Assembly: GCA_020736575.1 (NCBI GenBank)
Contig: JAGPYM010000005.1
Span: 2,046,001-2,110,000 of the forward strand
Length of the DNA stretch: 64,000 bases
Direction of reading: 5' to 3'
DNA from: Thelonectria olida
Lineage: Eukaryota; Ascomycota; Sordariomycetes; Hypocreales; Nectriaceae
Of this stretch, positions 11,381 through 23,707 are shown one piece after another. The first letter of the stretch is position 1. Every line of letters starts with the position of its first letter. Under the pieces are notes generated by a model. It made no database searches and had not been told where the DNA came from. It saw only the letters and a program-made list of their open reading frames with translations. The position numbers and the translations under genes were made by a program.

Positions 11381-13012
11381 CTAACCAGAGTGCTTCACCC
11401 AGTAAGCCTGCGGGTTGCACCATCCCTTCAAGCCAACCTCGCCCCAGTCCATACCAATACCACTGTGCTTGTGACCACCGAAAGGCACGTTGGGAGCAAG
11501 CTCGAAGTGAGTGTTGACCCAGATGCTTCCCGCCTCGAGCTGCTCAGCCATGCGCTTGGCACGCTCGACGTCCTTGCTCCAGACCGAAGCACCAAGACCC
11601 ATCTTGGAGGCGTTGGCGCGAGCGATCACGTCTGTCTCATCGGACCACTTCAATAGAGGCACAATGGGTCCGAAGGGCTCCTCGACGACAATGCGCGAGT
11701 CCTCGGGAGGGTTATCGATGATGGTCGCGGGCATGTAGTAGCCCTTGCCCGTCTTCTCGCCCGGCGCGCCGCCCAGGGCGGTCTTCCAGCCCTCCTTCTC
11801 AATGTCTGAGTAGAGATTCTGGAGCTTTTCGTGCTGCATGCTGTTCTGGATAGGTCCAAAGAAGGCCTCGACATCCGTGTGGTCACCGGTCTTAAGGTTC
11901 TTGACAAACTCGACCATGGCGGCGAGGAACTTGTCGTAAATGTTCTCGTGCACGTAGATGCGCTTGATGTCCATGCAGATCTGGCCTCCATGCACGAAAG
12001 CAAGGAAGGCAACCTATGTGAGAAGAATCAGTCAGCACCTAGAGCCATTACTGCTGGACCAATTGCCGGTTCGAGACTCACCTTTGCCACCACCGCTTGG
12101 ATATCGACATCGTCACAGACAATTGCCGCATCGTTTCCTCCGAGCTCGAGCGTAAGACGCTTCAGACTGCCGGCGCAAGCGGCCATGACCTTCTTTCCCG
12201 TCTCGGTCGAGCCAGTGAAGCTGACCTTGGCGACGTCGGGGTGCGAAGTGAGCATGGGTCCGAGATCATCGCCTCCGCTGATGGCCTGGAGGACACCAGG
12301 AGGGAAGATTTTGGCGCCAATCTCGGCGACCTTGAGCGACGAGTAGGGTGAGTATGGCGATGCCTTCCAAATGAAGGTGTTGCCTGCGAGCAGGGCGGGG
12401 ATAGCCTTGCCAATACCCAAGGCGAGGGGGAAGTTCCAGGGCACAATGCCGACGCCAACACCTAGAGGAACATATCGCACAATAGCTGTTCGCTATTTTT
12501 GGTCAGCACGTTTCTCAATTGCCATCAAAAGTCGGGGCGTCACGCACGTCCTCGTCGTCAATGGGCTTCTCCTCCTTCAATCGCAGCTTGGGCGTCTCGC
12601 GAGCGCCGTTCATGACCAGAAACATCTCGAAGCCTCCAGCCTGAGGAGGCTTTCCGGCCTCCTTGCCAAGCAGGGTAACGAATTCTTGCGTGTTGGCCTC
12701 AATGGCGTCGGCAAACTTGTTGAGGTACTCGGCACGCTCGTCTTGAGAAAGGGCACGCCAGGCGGGGAAGGCTGCTTTGGCAGCGCTCACGGCACGGTCG
12801 ACATCTTCTTGGGTGGAAACGGGCGCTTCCCAGAGAGGCTCCTCGGTGCTGGGGCAGATCGCATGGCGCGTCTCGGTTGTTGGGCTTAACTCGTTGTTGA
12901 TGACATTTTGGAAGGTCTGTGAGAGTGTAAATAAGTATGCGGGGGTGCGAGTGTCCAAGTATTTCACGAGACATACCTCAAATGAGACTTTGTAGTCTGT
13001 TTCTGAGGCCAT
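11381..13012 (-). CDS. Aldehyde dehydrogenase (NAD(P)+-dependent family)
   Basis: Oxidises an aldehyde to its acid. Exons on the minus strand are 13012-12977, 12916-12548, 12492-12082 and 12013-11381 (482 residues). The cofactor segment has PWNFP, the general base sits in LTLELGGND, and the catalytic cysteine is Cys285 in GGQIC. The later EEPFGPIVPLL and FGGHKHSGIG blocks are present. No targeting signal is evident and the C-terminus (VKHSG) is not PTS1, so it is probably cytosolic. Met at 13033 is an alternative start. The substrate cannot be told from sequence; 3-methylbutanal from the amine oxidase downstream is a possibility, but no CGGWCCG site precedes this gene. Confidence 0.93.
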
Positions 13013-14745
13013 AGTTGCTAGCGAAAGGATCAATCACGAATGCGGAATCGTAACCGTGTCTGAGAATGGGAGTAGCTGTACTGTTTGGACGAATTGAGTT
13101 GATAGCTCATCTGGGGGAACGACTCCATATGGGGGAAAAGAGGGGTCATCATAAATACTCCAAGATTGAGAGCTGACGCTGGCTTACGCTGACGCTCGCT
13201 TGGCCTATGCCTGGGCTCTTGCTGATCCATGTCAGGAGAAACGCTGGACATACGTGGTCTTAGTAGAGAATCCTACTCTAGGCAAGGTACTGTGCTGTTG
13301 GAGGACCAACGGCTATCCACCATCGCGGATCATGACTCTGTGCAACGGCGCGTTCACCTGGAGTTTCTGGCAGCTTTCACCGTGTTGCCAACCACCCAGC
13401 CAACCTAGCGTATCGCCCGAAGCGGGGGAACAACCAATGCAGCATTGATTAACTGACTCGCTCCGTCTGTGCATCGAAACGAGACTTGGGTATCCTGAAA
13501 CGAAGAAAAGGTCCACGTTACAGCGCAGAAACCGGATCCGTAGAGGGTAGCATGGCTCGCATGGACATGGTTGGCATGTCAGGCCATTCCCACCGTATCA
13601 CCGACCGACAGCACCGCTAGAAAGAGGGTCAAGTGGGATCTCAGAACACGGGTACAACCGCGACACGCCATTTATAAAGAGCAGAGGTTGGAGTCGGTTC
13701 CGCACCTCGATCAAGGGGAATAGCTCGTTGCTTTGACTGCAAGTTGGCTGTGAGCAATAAGCTTAGGGCTGACACAGCAACACTGCAAAGTAACCTCAAA
13801 CAGTGCAACAACAACTGCATGTTTAAAGGTCCATACTAACTAACTAGCCGACTAGACGTTCTAGCGCGCATTGATTTCCCGGTAATTGAGCCTCAATTGA
13901 CCTTGCTCCGGCGCTACTTCTCTCACTACGTACCCAGCCTCAACAACAGCCTCAATAACCATGTTCCGATCTTCAGGAGTATTACGGAAACACGGCATGT
14001 CGCCGATGGCTGTGGATTCCTCAACTCGGCATAACATCGAGTGGCGCCGTTGACGAAGTGGGATCCCTTTTGGGTGTCCATCCGGTAACGTCGTAGAAAA
14101 AGCAACGAACGGAAACGTCTTTCTTCGTATGGACACTAGAAATTGTTTTTTATGTTCCCATTGTTGCGGACTCGAATTCGGCTTGACACCTTGAGGCCAC
14201 TCACATGCATCTTGACGCACCTGACCGACAGGGGTCCTTGTCACCTACGCCGCGGCTGCTCTGCTTCTGTCACTTCAAAAGTAAGTGACAGGCCCATAAC
14301 TCTGCTCCATGAACCAGATTTGGAAGTGAAAATTTCACATCCATCACATGCAGTGGCCCACGGTGTTGTTGAGAACTGGATTGGACGTCTTAAGAGCCAG
14401 GCACCCTGGGAGCACCGCTCTCCTGGATTGCCCCTCTGCGCCTCAATTGACTCCTGTCGACACTTAACCGGCACATGTCGGGAAAGTCTTGCTGCACCCT
14501 GCAGAACACATCGGAGGATTAAATAGCTAAAACATGACTGATGGTCCGTTCCCCTGAACAAATATGTCCTCGCTTCCTTGACTGCCGTCGGTAATCACGG
14601 AAGTACCGCCCGTGACATTCCCTTGGGTTTGGTGACTCGAACATGGAGTCCAGGCTGCGCTGAATCAAACTCATTTGTTTCTTTCCATCTCAGTCTAAAC
14701 GAGTTTACATTATCGAACCTATTCCAGCTTTCCGCAGTCGACAAC
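13013..14745. other. Intergenic region with one doubtful reading frame
   Basis: 1.7 kb between divergent genes. A minus-strand frame at 14244-13861 (127 codons) ends with a protein-like stretch (TPEDRNMVIEAVVEAGYVVR) but has no clear start context, partner exon or family match that I recognise; it may be a relic. The rest shows nothing. Confidence 0.4.
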
Positions 14746-16183
14746 ATGGGTGCGTCTTCGGCTCTTGTCGAGACCTGGTGCCTTTATAGCGTGGGCTCGC
14801 TCGTCATCTTTGCGAGAGTGTTCTGTCGTTGGCGAACCATTGGTATAAGGGGCTTCAGACCAGATGACTACATCATCTTTTTATCATGGGTGAGCATTTG
14901 CAGTCTTCCACAGTGTCTCGCCTGTCAAATTCACGCTCGTCATCAACTGACCCCGAGCATCCATAGATCACATACACAGTCATGACAGTCGCCGCTCACA
15001 TTGTGGGCGGACTGGGAGATCTCCATGCGTTGACGCTTGCGCAAAGAAAAGCCCTGACGCATGACACAGCCCAGCCATACATCTACGGCACGAAGTGGTT
15101 CTGCGCCGGAGTGTTTACGTATAACCTCTTCATCTGGTCTCTGAAACTCAACATGCTCTTTCTATACCAGCGCGTCGTCAGAGGCCTTTGGGTGGAGAAG
15201 TACATCAAGCCGGTGATGCTCCTTGTTGGCGCAACATTTGTCGCCATCACTCTTATTCTCTTTTGTGCATGCCGTCCTTATAACCGCATGTGGATTGCGT
15301 ATCCCGACCAAGGATGTAAGTATCGAGGGGAGAAGCTGAACTGACCTGATGGCTGACATTACCTCTCCGAACTAGCGCTGTGCAAGCCGCAATCTACCCT
15401 CAACATGGTACCGCCGCTTATTATGAACATTCTCACGGATGTCTGCATCATGGCGATACCGGCGCCTGTCATCATCCCACTCAAGACTACTCTTTGGAGA
15501 AGAGTTGGGCTTATTTTCCTCTTCGGTGCCGGTGTCTTCGTCATGATTGCCGCCATTCTTCGCGTGACTATGGTGCTTGTAGTAAGTTTTTGCCCTTTCT
15601 TGACCTGTTCTCCGTTGGTTGCTGGTCCTAACACAGTTGCTAGGAGAAGAACGGCGCCACAGCGGCGATCTGGTCGTGTCGAGAGGACTTTGTCGCCATC
15701 GTTATTGGCCAAGCCATTCTCATTCGGCCCATGTTCACCACCAAGTTCTGGTCTCCCAATTACACTGGCCCTACTGGGTACTCATCCGGCCCATCAAAGA
15801 ACAGCGCCCATGGTGGTTCCATCGAGATGAGCGGAGTAAAACACAGCCTCAAGAGCAAAAACAAAGACCCCTTTAGCGTCACGGCTGCTCTGGCAACAGT
15901 GCGCGAGAGCGGCGATAACGGCTCGACGGATCGAATCATCGACAACCCAAGCGAGACGACGCATCCTACGAGAGGCCATTCACCCGCTTCCACCGTTGAC
16001 TTGGAAAAGAACGGATCGACCGATAGCGGGCGGATGGTCATACACGTGAATAGGCGGGTGGAAATTGAGAATATGGAGGCGACGGATGATAACTCTCGAC
16101 ATGTGTATCGGCCGAGTAATGCTTTGAAGAGCCCAAGTAATGGAAGATGTTGGAACGAGGATCAAGGGTATTACGGACATTGA
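14746..16183 (+). CDS. Rhodopsin-like (PTH11-type) integral membrane protein
   Basis: Exons are 14746-14889, 14967-15315, 15376-15581 and 15644-16183 (412 residues). It belongs to the large fungal family of seven-helix proteins with the RPDDYIIFLSW motif after the first helices. Other typical landmarks are WSLKLNMLFLYQR, the CRPYNRMW loop, LTDVCIMAIPAPVI and WSCREDFVAIVIGQAILIRP. A long hydrophilic C-terminal tail (about 120 residues, Ser/Thr-rich) is probably cytoplasmic. Some relatives act as surface receptors, but most have no known ligand; I infer only a membrane sensor or unknown role. Confidence 0.9.
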
Positions 16184-16458
16184 GCATTGGCGGTTTGAGC
16201 AAAGTAATAGGCCGGGAAAAGCGTGCATTAGTTTCAGGACCTGTATATATATCTCTGTACGAAGGATGAGGAATTAACTTCGCTTGGCACTGATACATTG
16301 CTGTGCAGTCATCATCTTCCAGTATTCGCATCAATGAAGCGTCTGACTAAGACTGGCCTCCTGTTGGCACCGTCAGATTTTTTGGTCGCATTGACCCTTC
16401 GACTCATCCAAAACTTCCACCACTTCAGTCTCACGCGTTGTGAATCTTAGACACATCA

Positions 16459-18129
16459 ATGGACCTTTTCTCGTCGCCGGATTTCTCCGCTCACGTCAAT
16501 GACTTGATCAGGAGGCATCACGTCCCTGGAATCTCAATTGCAGTGGCCCAGAATGATCAGGTTGCATCGGCAGGCTACGGCAGCGCATCTCTTGACTCGG
16601 AGTCAGAGACGCCATGTACAGCAGACACGCTCTTTGACGTTGGATCATCCGCAAAGTCGTTGACGGCTGCCGCCATCGCGCTTCTGGTTGATGATGACCA
16701 GAAGTATCCTCATATTCATTACGACGCTGTCATGTCCAAGTTGCTGCCTGACGACTTCGTCATGTCCGATGCGGCATATACCGACAATGTGACTTTGGAT
16801 GACATGCTTGGCCATAGGACAGGAATGCCTGGGTAATTGAGTGTTTTCTGTTTCTTTTTGGCTCTAGAAACTAATCAGTCCTATAGACACAACGATTCGT
16901 ACTTGGGCGTCAGAGCAGCGGAGCCTGACAATGCGCGCTCCATCACGAGGAATCTGCGTAATTTGCCCGTTACTGCTCCATTACGCTCGCGATATCTTTA
17001 TTGTAACATGATGTATACGGTTGCGACACATCTGATAGAAGTCGAAACTCAACAGACTTTTGCCGATTTTCTACAAGACCGTCTGCTTGAGCAATTAGAT
17101 ATGACTTCAACAAGTCTTCAGCCCAGCCGCGTCCGAGAGAAAGGCCTGGGCGACCGTCTTGCAACCGGGTACTTCTGGGATAAAGCCGCCTCATCATATC
17201 GCGGAATCCCAAGCCAAGATTGTCCCGAGGGTCAAGGCGCGGGCTCAGTCATTTCGAGCGCGAATGACTTCATCAAGTGGGTGAAAGGTTTGATGAACCG
17301 CGAAGGGCCCATCAACGAAAATGTGTATCAAGGTCTTCTCCGTCTGCGCTCATTCAAGAACCCAAATGCGAGAAAGTTGAAGCCCTTCACGTCTCCGGCC
17401 TTCTACGCAGCCGGTTTAGAGATCTACTACTATCGCGGACATGCAGTAGTCTGGCACAATGGCAGTGTTGCTGGCTTTGGGAGTCGTTTTTTTTTTCTTC
17501 CTGACTTTTCCTTTGGCGCCGTGATTCTTGGAAACTCGGAGGGAGTTGGGCCTGTGGGCGCGATGTTGGCACAGGAGCTCATTGACGAAGTCCTCCAGGT
17601 TCCCGCTACGGAACGCTCACATCAGAACCAAGGCCCGAGAGTGAGAGAGGGTACTCAAGAGAACCTTGCAGTACGCCCAAAGAAGAATAAGAACAAAAAG
17701 CAGGGTCAACCTAAACCGAAAGTGATGAGCGACAAGGCCGAGAAGGGGGCGGCTGCATCTGCAGCAAGAGAAGGAATGGAAAATGCGAAACCAAAGGGCG
17801 TCGTCGGTCTCAAAGACAAAGAACCTCAAGAAATTGCCCTTGATGCCTACACAGGCGTCTTTTGGCATGCGGGATATCGCGGCATGATGGTTGAAGTCAA
17901 TGACGGCCGACTTTTCATCGATGCGTCAGACCGCTCTCTGGGATTTACGCTCACTTTTGCACACCAGAGCGGCCAAACAAAATATACAGCGCATTTGCGT
18001 GATCTTTTGGAAGATGGCGATGACCCGGTGGCTGCAGAATTCGTAATTGAGGATGGTAAGGTCGTGAGAATGGGCTTGAAGCTGGAAAATGTGATTGACG
18101 AACTGATCTGGTTTGACAGAGTAGAGTAG
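16459..18129 (+). CDS. Serine beta-lactamase-like (class C/esterase fold) hydrolase
   Basis: Exons are 16459-16832 and 16887-18129 (538 residues). The SxxK nucleophile motif is Ser63-Ser-Ala-Lys66 and the YxN motif is Tyr163-Cys-Asn165; a WHNG stretch stands for the third motif. Fungal members of this fold are usually esterases, amidases or hydrolases of secondary metabolites rather than drug-resistance enzymes. There is no signal peptide, so it is probably intracellular. A Lys/Gln/Ala-rich low-complexity insert separates the catalytic domain from a C-terminal lipocalin-like beta domain. A run of ten T at about 17486-17495 encodes FFF and is a place to check for sequencing slips, though the frame continues correctly. 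Confidence 0.9.
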
Positions 18130-19416
18130 ATGATATATCTCTGAGATGCTCATGGTAATGGAAAACACCAAGCTTTATTTTGGAAAAACCGTAGTTTAAT
18201 GGGAAAAACGATTGACATGTCTCAGTTCGAACTTCCAAGGGATATCAAGTTTTGGATTACTTTAATCGTGGCAACTCTCAACAGTTGAACTCTTGGCTCC
18301 AGATACGCCACAGACATTCACGCAGCACTCCTGTGGCTAGAATCTAAGTTGAAGGAGACTCACCGCATTCCTAACGAGATCAAAAAGTGAAAAGTCTGTC
18401 CCAGGCCTGGTTCTCAGCTGCCTAGGGACCCCTTTACGCCATCCGTTCAGAGCCGGCAATACCAAGTTGGCTGGGCCCTTGGCAAGGAATCCGGGCCACT
18501 GGTTCCCGACCGCGCGAGAACAAAACTGCTCTGGGTTATGCTTAGCTATTAGTTACCAAGGTTCGGCAGCCTGCTGAAGTGATTCTCAGCCACGACTCAT
18601 GGCAGCGGGGAGCTGTGGAGGCGCTTCCGGGCCACAAGACTGGAATTGGACTTTTGCCTGGACTCAGTCTAGACAATCTAGCTTGGAACCTGTCTTGTAC
18701 CACTTCCTGTCTTGAGCTAGATAGGTACGTAAGCAGGCAAATATGGCTACCTGAATGGCCACTAGCTAGAGCTTAGGTTTCGGCATTGTTTCCACATCCA
18801 GGTGTGCTTGGGTCGAGCCGATACAAAGTCGTAACCATGGCGTTTGCTATAGTTACCGCTTGGAATGGAGTTCACCTCGGATATGGGCAAATTGCATGCC
18901 TGGATATCAATGTTCTCGCTTAGCTAAATCCTCTTCTTCCAGCTCTGACCTGCTCCATGTCGCCGATGTCCCCAATGCCTTCGGACGTTTACACCCGTTG
19001 CCGTCCCTTACCCACATGTTTGAAACCTAAATGATCTTCTAGAATCCGCAAGACAAGTGCCCAAAGGCCCAAGATTCCTTGGCGAACTGCTCGCAGACTG
19101 GCAACATCTGGGGTAGGGGTGACACGCCAGTCGCCTTCACCGTTAGCCTAGGTTCGTAGTTGGTAAACTCTTTGCGTTTGAGTGACGACCCAAGTTGGTT
19201 CGATGTATCTTTTAGGCCAGAGCCCGCTATCTCAGTTATGTGATAGTCCGAGCTGTGTTTGCCCAGACTGGAGGGACAGAGCTCCTTGGAGATTGTATAT
19301 GACTCCACGCTGATGCCCTACCAAACCAAACTATTCTCTTCATAACATTCGTTCCTCTTCATCATTATCCGGCGATATTATCCAATAATCCCTTTTAATA
19401 CTTCTTCTACTTTAAA
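18130..19416. other. Intergenic region, no gene seen
   Basis: 1.3 kb between tandem genes. No frame longer than about 90 codons, no tRNA-like arms and no repeats were noticed. Confidence 0.5.
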
Positions 19417-20841
19417 ATGGTGAATTTCAAGAACCTCGTTATCGTTGCCACAGCCGTCTTTCGGTGCACTCTTGGTGCCCCAACTGTCACGCAAGGCGAT
19501 ATTATTCCAGACAGCTACATCATTACTCTCAAGCCCACAGTCAAGGCCGCCGACGCCAAAGTCCATATAAAATGGGTCCAGAACGTTCATAAGCGACATC
19601 TGAACAAGCGGGATGGTGCCAAAGGCGTTGAGAGAAGATATGATGGCAAGTCTGGCTTCCAAGGCTATGCTGGTAGCTTCAGCAAAGCGACCATCAAGGC
19701 GATTCAAAAGAGGGATGATGTGAGAAACTCTGTCTACAGACACTCACACTGAAATATCATGATAAATGCTGACATATCATTCTTAGGTCCAAGATATTGA
19801 GCCGGATCGCGTCTGGAAGCTCACGTTGGTTAAAGACCCCAATGAGAGGCTTTCTGCCAAGGATGCCGAAGACATAGAGGAGCGTGACCTCGAAAAGAGA
19901 GCCATGATTAACCAAACGGGTGCTACCTGGGGCCTCGCAACAGTGTCTCACAGAGACAACAGCTCACCTGGCTACCTCTACGATAGCTCTGCCGGTTCCA
20001 ACACATATGCTTACGTCGTCGACACTGGCGTCCGACTCTCTCATTCCGAGTTCGAAGGGCGAGCAACATTTGGTTGGACCGGGTTCGGAGCAAAGAAAGA
20101 TGATACCCACGGCCACGGTACCCACGTCGCCGGCACTATCGCCGGAAAGACATATGGCGTGGCCAAGAATGCCCAAATCGTGTCAGTGAAGATCTTCGAT
20201 GGCTTGTTCACTACGACCTCAACCGTGATAGCTGGGTACAATTGGGCCGCAAATGATATTATCAACAAGGGCCGAACTGGACGGGCCGCGATCAACCTCT
20301 CGATAGGAGGTGAGTATCTCGACTGAACTCGACATCCATTTGCTAACTTCCTCAAGGTGGCTTTTCCTCCGCCTTCAACGGAGCTATCAATGCAGCATTC
20401 AAGTCCGGTGTGATCTCTGTTGCTGCCGCCGGCAACGCAAACTCGGATGCCTGGTGGACGTCGCCCGCCTCTGCCACGGGGGCTATTGCCGTCGGCGCCA
20501 TTGATAGCAGCTGGAACATTGCTACGTTCTCCAACTGGGGGAATACTGTCAGAATCTTCGCGCCCGGTGTCGGTGTCAAGTCTGCTTGGTTCAGCAGCGA
20601 CACGGCGACGGTGATGATGAGTGGCACCTCGATGGCTACTCCTCACGTGGTTGGCCTGATTCTCTCTGCTTTCTCAGTCAACAAGATCGCTTCAGTCAAC
20701 GTTATTACATTCCTCACGCAAACTGCCACGGCTAGCAAGATTACCGGCAACCTCCGTGGCGCGGCGAACCTGATTGGCAACAATGGAAACCTGCTGCAAT
20801 TACCATTGCGAGCTCCCGTCAAGAACAAGGGACAGTCTTAG
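19417..20841 (+). CDS. Secreted subtilisin-like serine protease (S8, proteinase K type)
   Basis: Extracellular endoprotease. Exons are 19417-19719, 19787-20309 and 20357-20841 (436 residues). An N-terminal signal peptide is followed by an I9-type inhibitor propeptide (DSYIITLKP), and the mature enzyme begins after about residue 135 (EKRAMINQTGATWGL, with a dibasic KR). The catalytic triad is complete: Asp in VVDTGV, His in THGHGTHVAG and Ser in SGTSMATPH; the oxyanion Asn is in AAGNANSDA. Length and order match proteinase K-like enzymes of saprotrophs and pathogens. Confidence 0.95.
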
Positions 20842-22048
20842 GATATATCTACACTGTAATCACCTCATAATATATGTATAAATGACTTTTGATAACAAGA
20901 CGGCACATCTTTGGTTCTCGCATACCCCACAGAGTAGGAAAAACTTCCCTTATTCTCTTTCTTTGGTTCTCGCGCGTTTGAGGTAATAGCTGTATGCCAA
21001 TTCCTCAACAGTGTGGGCGTAAAACCTCATTCGCAGGGATATCGCGTGCCGCATATCCGAATCAACGTCTCTTCTTCAATATGCCCAAGACATCGACCAC
21101 ATACGTTGGTCATGGGCAAAGTCTGTGATTGGCGAACAAACGAGGTTCTTGGGAACGTCTGATAAAAGGTCCATCACTGTGCATAGAAATGAATGAGCCG
21201 GGCTTTGTCACCAAGATGGATTGAGGAAAACACTCAAGTCCTTTGGTACAGTGGAGTAATAGAGTCTTGTATCGGAAAATCGGAAGTTTGGCGTCTTCCT
21301 TCGGATCCTTCGTTCATTTAATCCCCAGGTCCCCCCCAGCCTTGGTTCAATCCTCCCATCCTTCAACCCTACCATAGTTTTCAACTGCCACGTGCGCACG
21401 TGCGTGCTCTCAAAAGCGTGATAGGTTCTCGGTATCCAGATCTGATAGCATAGTTGCTCTACGTTACGACATGTAGTGTCGACTTGACATGCCGTGCATC
21501 CGTCACGATCGCCCGAGTTGTGCTGTGCCGCTTTTTAGAAGTTTCAAGTTTCCAATATAGAGACGAAAGCTTCTGAATGCCCAATAGCATGTCATTAAAT
21601 AGCCACAAGTCAACCCTTCGAAAGGAGTCTTCCCCATTGCAACCGAACCAAGCTCGTCAACCGAAAGATTGCACGAACCATGTTCCTGTACCTTGATCGT
21701 TCACCCCTTGCCAACTTTGTAAACCGAGAGTCCAAAAATGTTGAATAAGGAATATCTTCCCTGCTGTATCAAGCCTTTTACAACGGCCATCAGGTAAACG
21801 CGGACGATCTTTTGATGAGAAGGATTCTTTGACTCGACCCTTTCGCCTGAGATGTAATTTACAAGGACTTAGAAGTGGAAAGCGATTTAGACATCACAAG
21901 GCTTAGATATAATTACCTATTTAACAGGCGCCAAGACCTTGCCAAGGTGCCAAGAGATCCAGCATCGACAAGCAAACTTCATTGTTTCAACTTCTTCACT
22001 CGTTAAGTCCGCAAGAGTCTCATTATACTTGCTCTTCATTTATTCAAC
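20842..22048. other. Intergenic region, no gene seen
   Basis: 1.2 kb. It holds the 3' region of the protease and the promoter of the next secreted protein; only short frames occur. Confidence 0.5.
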
Positions 22049-23571
22049 ATGTTGCGATTGACCTTTGTCGCCGCCGCCCTGGCAACAACTGCCCTTGCAT
22101 TCCCATCTCCGGCTCCAGTCGTTGTCCCCCGTTCGAATTTGACCGTACTAGAAGTTGTGTCTACCACCCAGTGTGCAGGTGATACTTCTTCAACCGATGG
22201 TGTTCAAGCCATCTTGGACAATGTCGGCCCAATCGACTGGCTGGACATTATGTTTGCTACACTCCCCAATGGGGAATCGGATTGGCTGAACAAACTCTGG
22301 ACTACAGTCTTCCCGAATGAGGGATCATCTCCTCTCTCAGGCTGTGGCGACATTGGGGGCGACTGCAATATCGACAGCATGTGTCAGGACTACTCGAGTC
22401 CGATGGCATACTGGGTCATGAAGTCAGTCTCCATGCTGCACAGCAAGATCAACACAATCCATTCCATGCTCCTTTGGGATGGTTGGTTGTCTGGTCTCTC
22501 CATTGATCAGATCGCCAAGGACTTCTCCAGCACCAATCCTAGCGAGGAGTGGGCCAAATGGATCTCGGCTGCCTTCAGCATGGCTGGCGGTATTGCAACT
22601 GGAATTGACTTATCGAAGCCACTTCGAGGAATGATTGGCTTTGCCGCTGCGGGCATGACTGATGTGTCTCTTACACCCTCCAGCGGAGACATGGTCGACG
22701 CAACTTCTGTTGAGAATACCCTCAGAAACATGGTTGGCGGGGCTGGCAACTATGTGGCCAGTATCCTGCAGAATGCAACTGGAAACGGCGAGAGCGATAC
22801 TTTGCCCATCTACACCTGGACTACCCTTCAGTATGCCACTTCGAGGTTCTTTTCCGATAACACCATTCTTCTCGATGAAAACAAGGACAACTCGAGTTTT
22901 GTCTCGGCTTACAACACATTCGGGTCCAACATCGTACGTTCATGACAATCAAACTCTCATCCATTCTCGATGCTAATCCCTAGCTCTAGGAGAAGAAGCT
23001 TGTTGACGTGGCCATGAAGACGGCTTGGTACGTTCTCGTTGCCGAAGAGGACGTCGAAGAGGTCGACTGCACCATGACCGGCTCCCTGTGGCTTGAAGCA
23101 AAAGGCACTTTCCGCTGCTTCTACCTAACACACCCGGGAGATTCTCACGACTGTGGCGATAACGACCCAAGCACTGTATGTAATGTGCTGGCTGGTGGCT
23201 TGACACTCAATGCTAATGAAATTTGCTCATAGTGTGTTTCCGACGCTTGGCTCTCTCCCTACAACTCCAACAACAAGTTTGATAACGGCATCTACACCAA
23301 GCTGACTGACACGTACGGTTTTGACCTAGATGTGAGTGCATTGATCCCGCGAGAGCGTTGTCCATGTTCTTAGAGTACTAATTCAGGATAGGAATACTAT
23401 ACTTCCCTCATTGACTGCGCGGTCAACGGAAATGGAGATGTTGATATGACTGCCTTCACCAACGACGGCAAAGTTCCCAGATGCTACTACAGCTTGTACG
23501 TGAGGAGTGGATACTGGTATGATGATGGAACCGCCATGCTGAATCTCTACTTCCATGGCGATCTTTCCTAG
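22049..23571 (+). CDS. Secreted protein of unknown function, Cys-containing
   Basis: Exons are 22049-22933, 22990-23175, 23233-23331 and 23392-23571 (449 residues); all junctions keep frame. It has a signal peptide (MLRLTFVAAALATTALAF), possible N-glycosylation sites (NLT, NAT, NSS) and spaced cysteines in the N-terminal (CGDIGGDC) and C-terminal parts (DCTMTGSLW, FRCFY, DSHDCGDND). The C-terminal half looks like a compact disulfide domain. I do not recognise the family. It lies next to a secreted protease, but nothing shows a shared role. Confidence 0.8.
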
Positions 23572-23707
23572 ACGATGCCAACGGATTTATCCGCAGGGAA
23601 GCGTGTATGATTACCCACCTAGAGTGAGGATAGAGAAATGCGTCTTTTGCCAGCTGTCGAATTGAACCCAACTCTGTCCATGGTACATATAATTAGATGC
23701 ACCTGTA

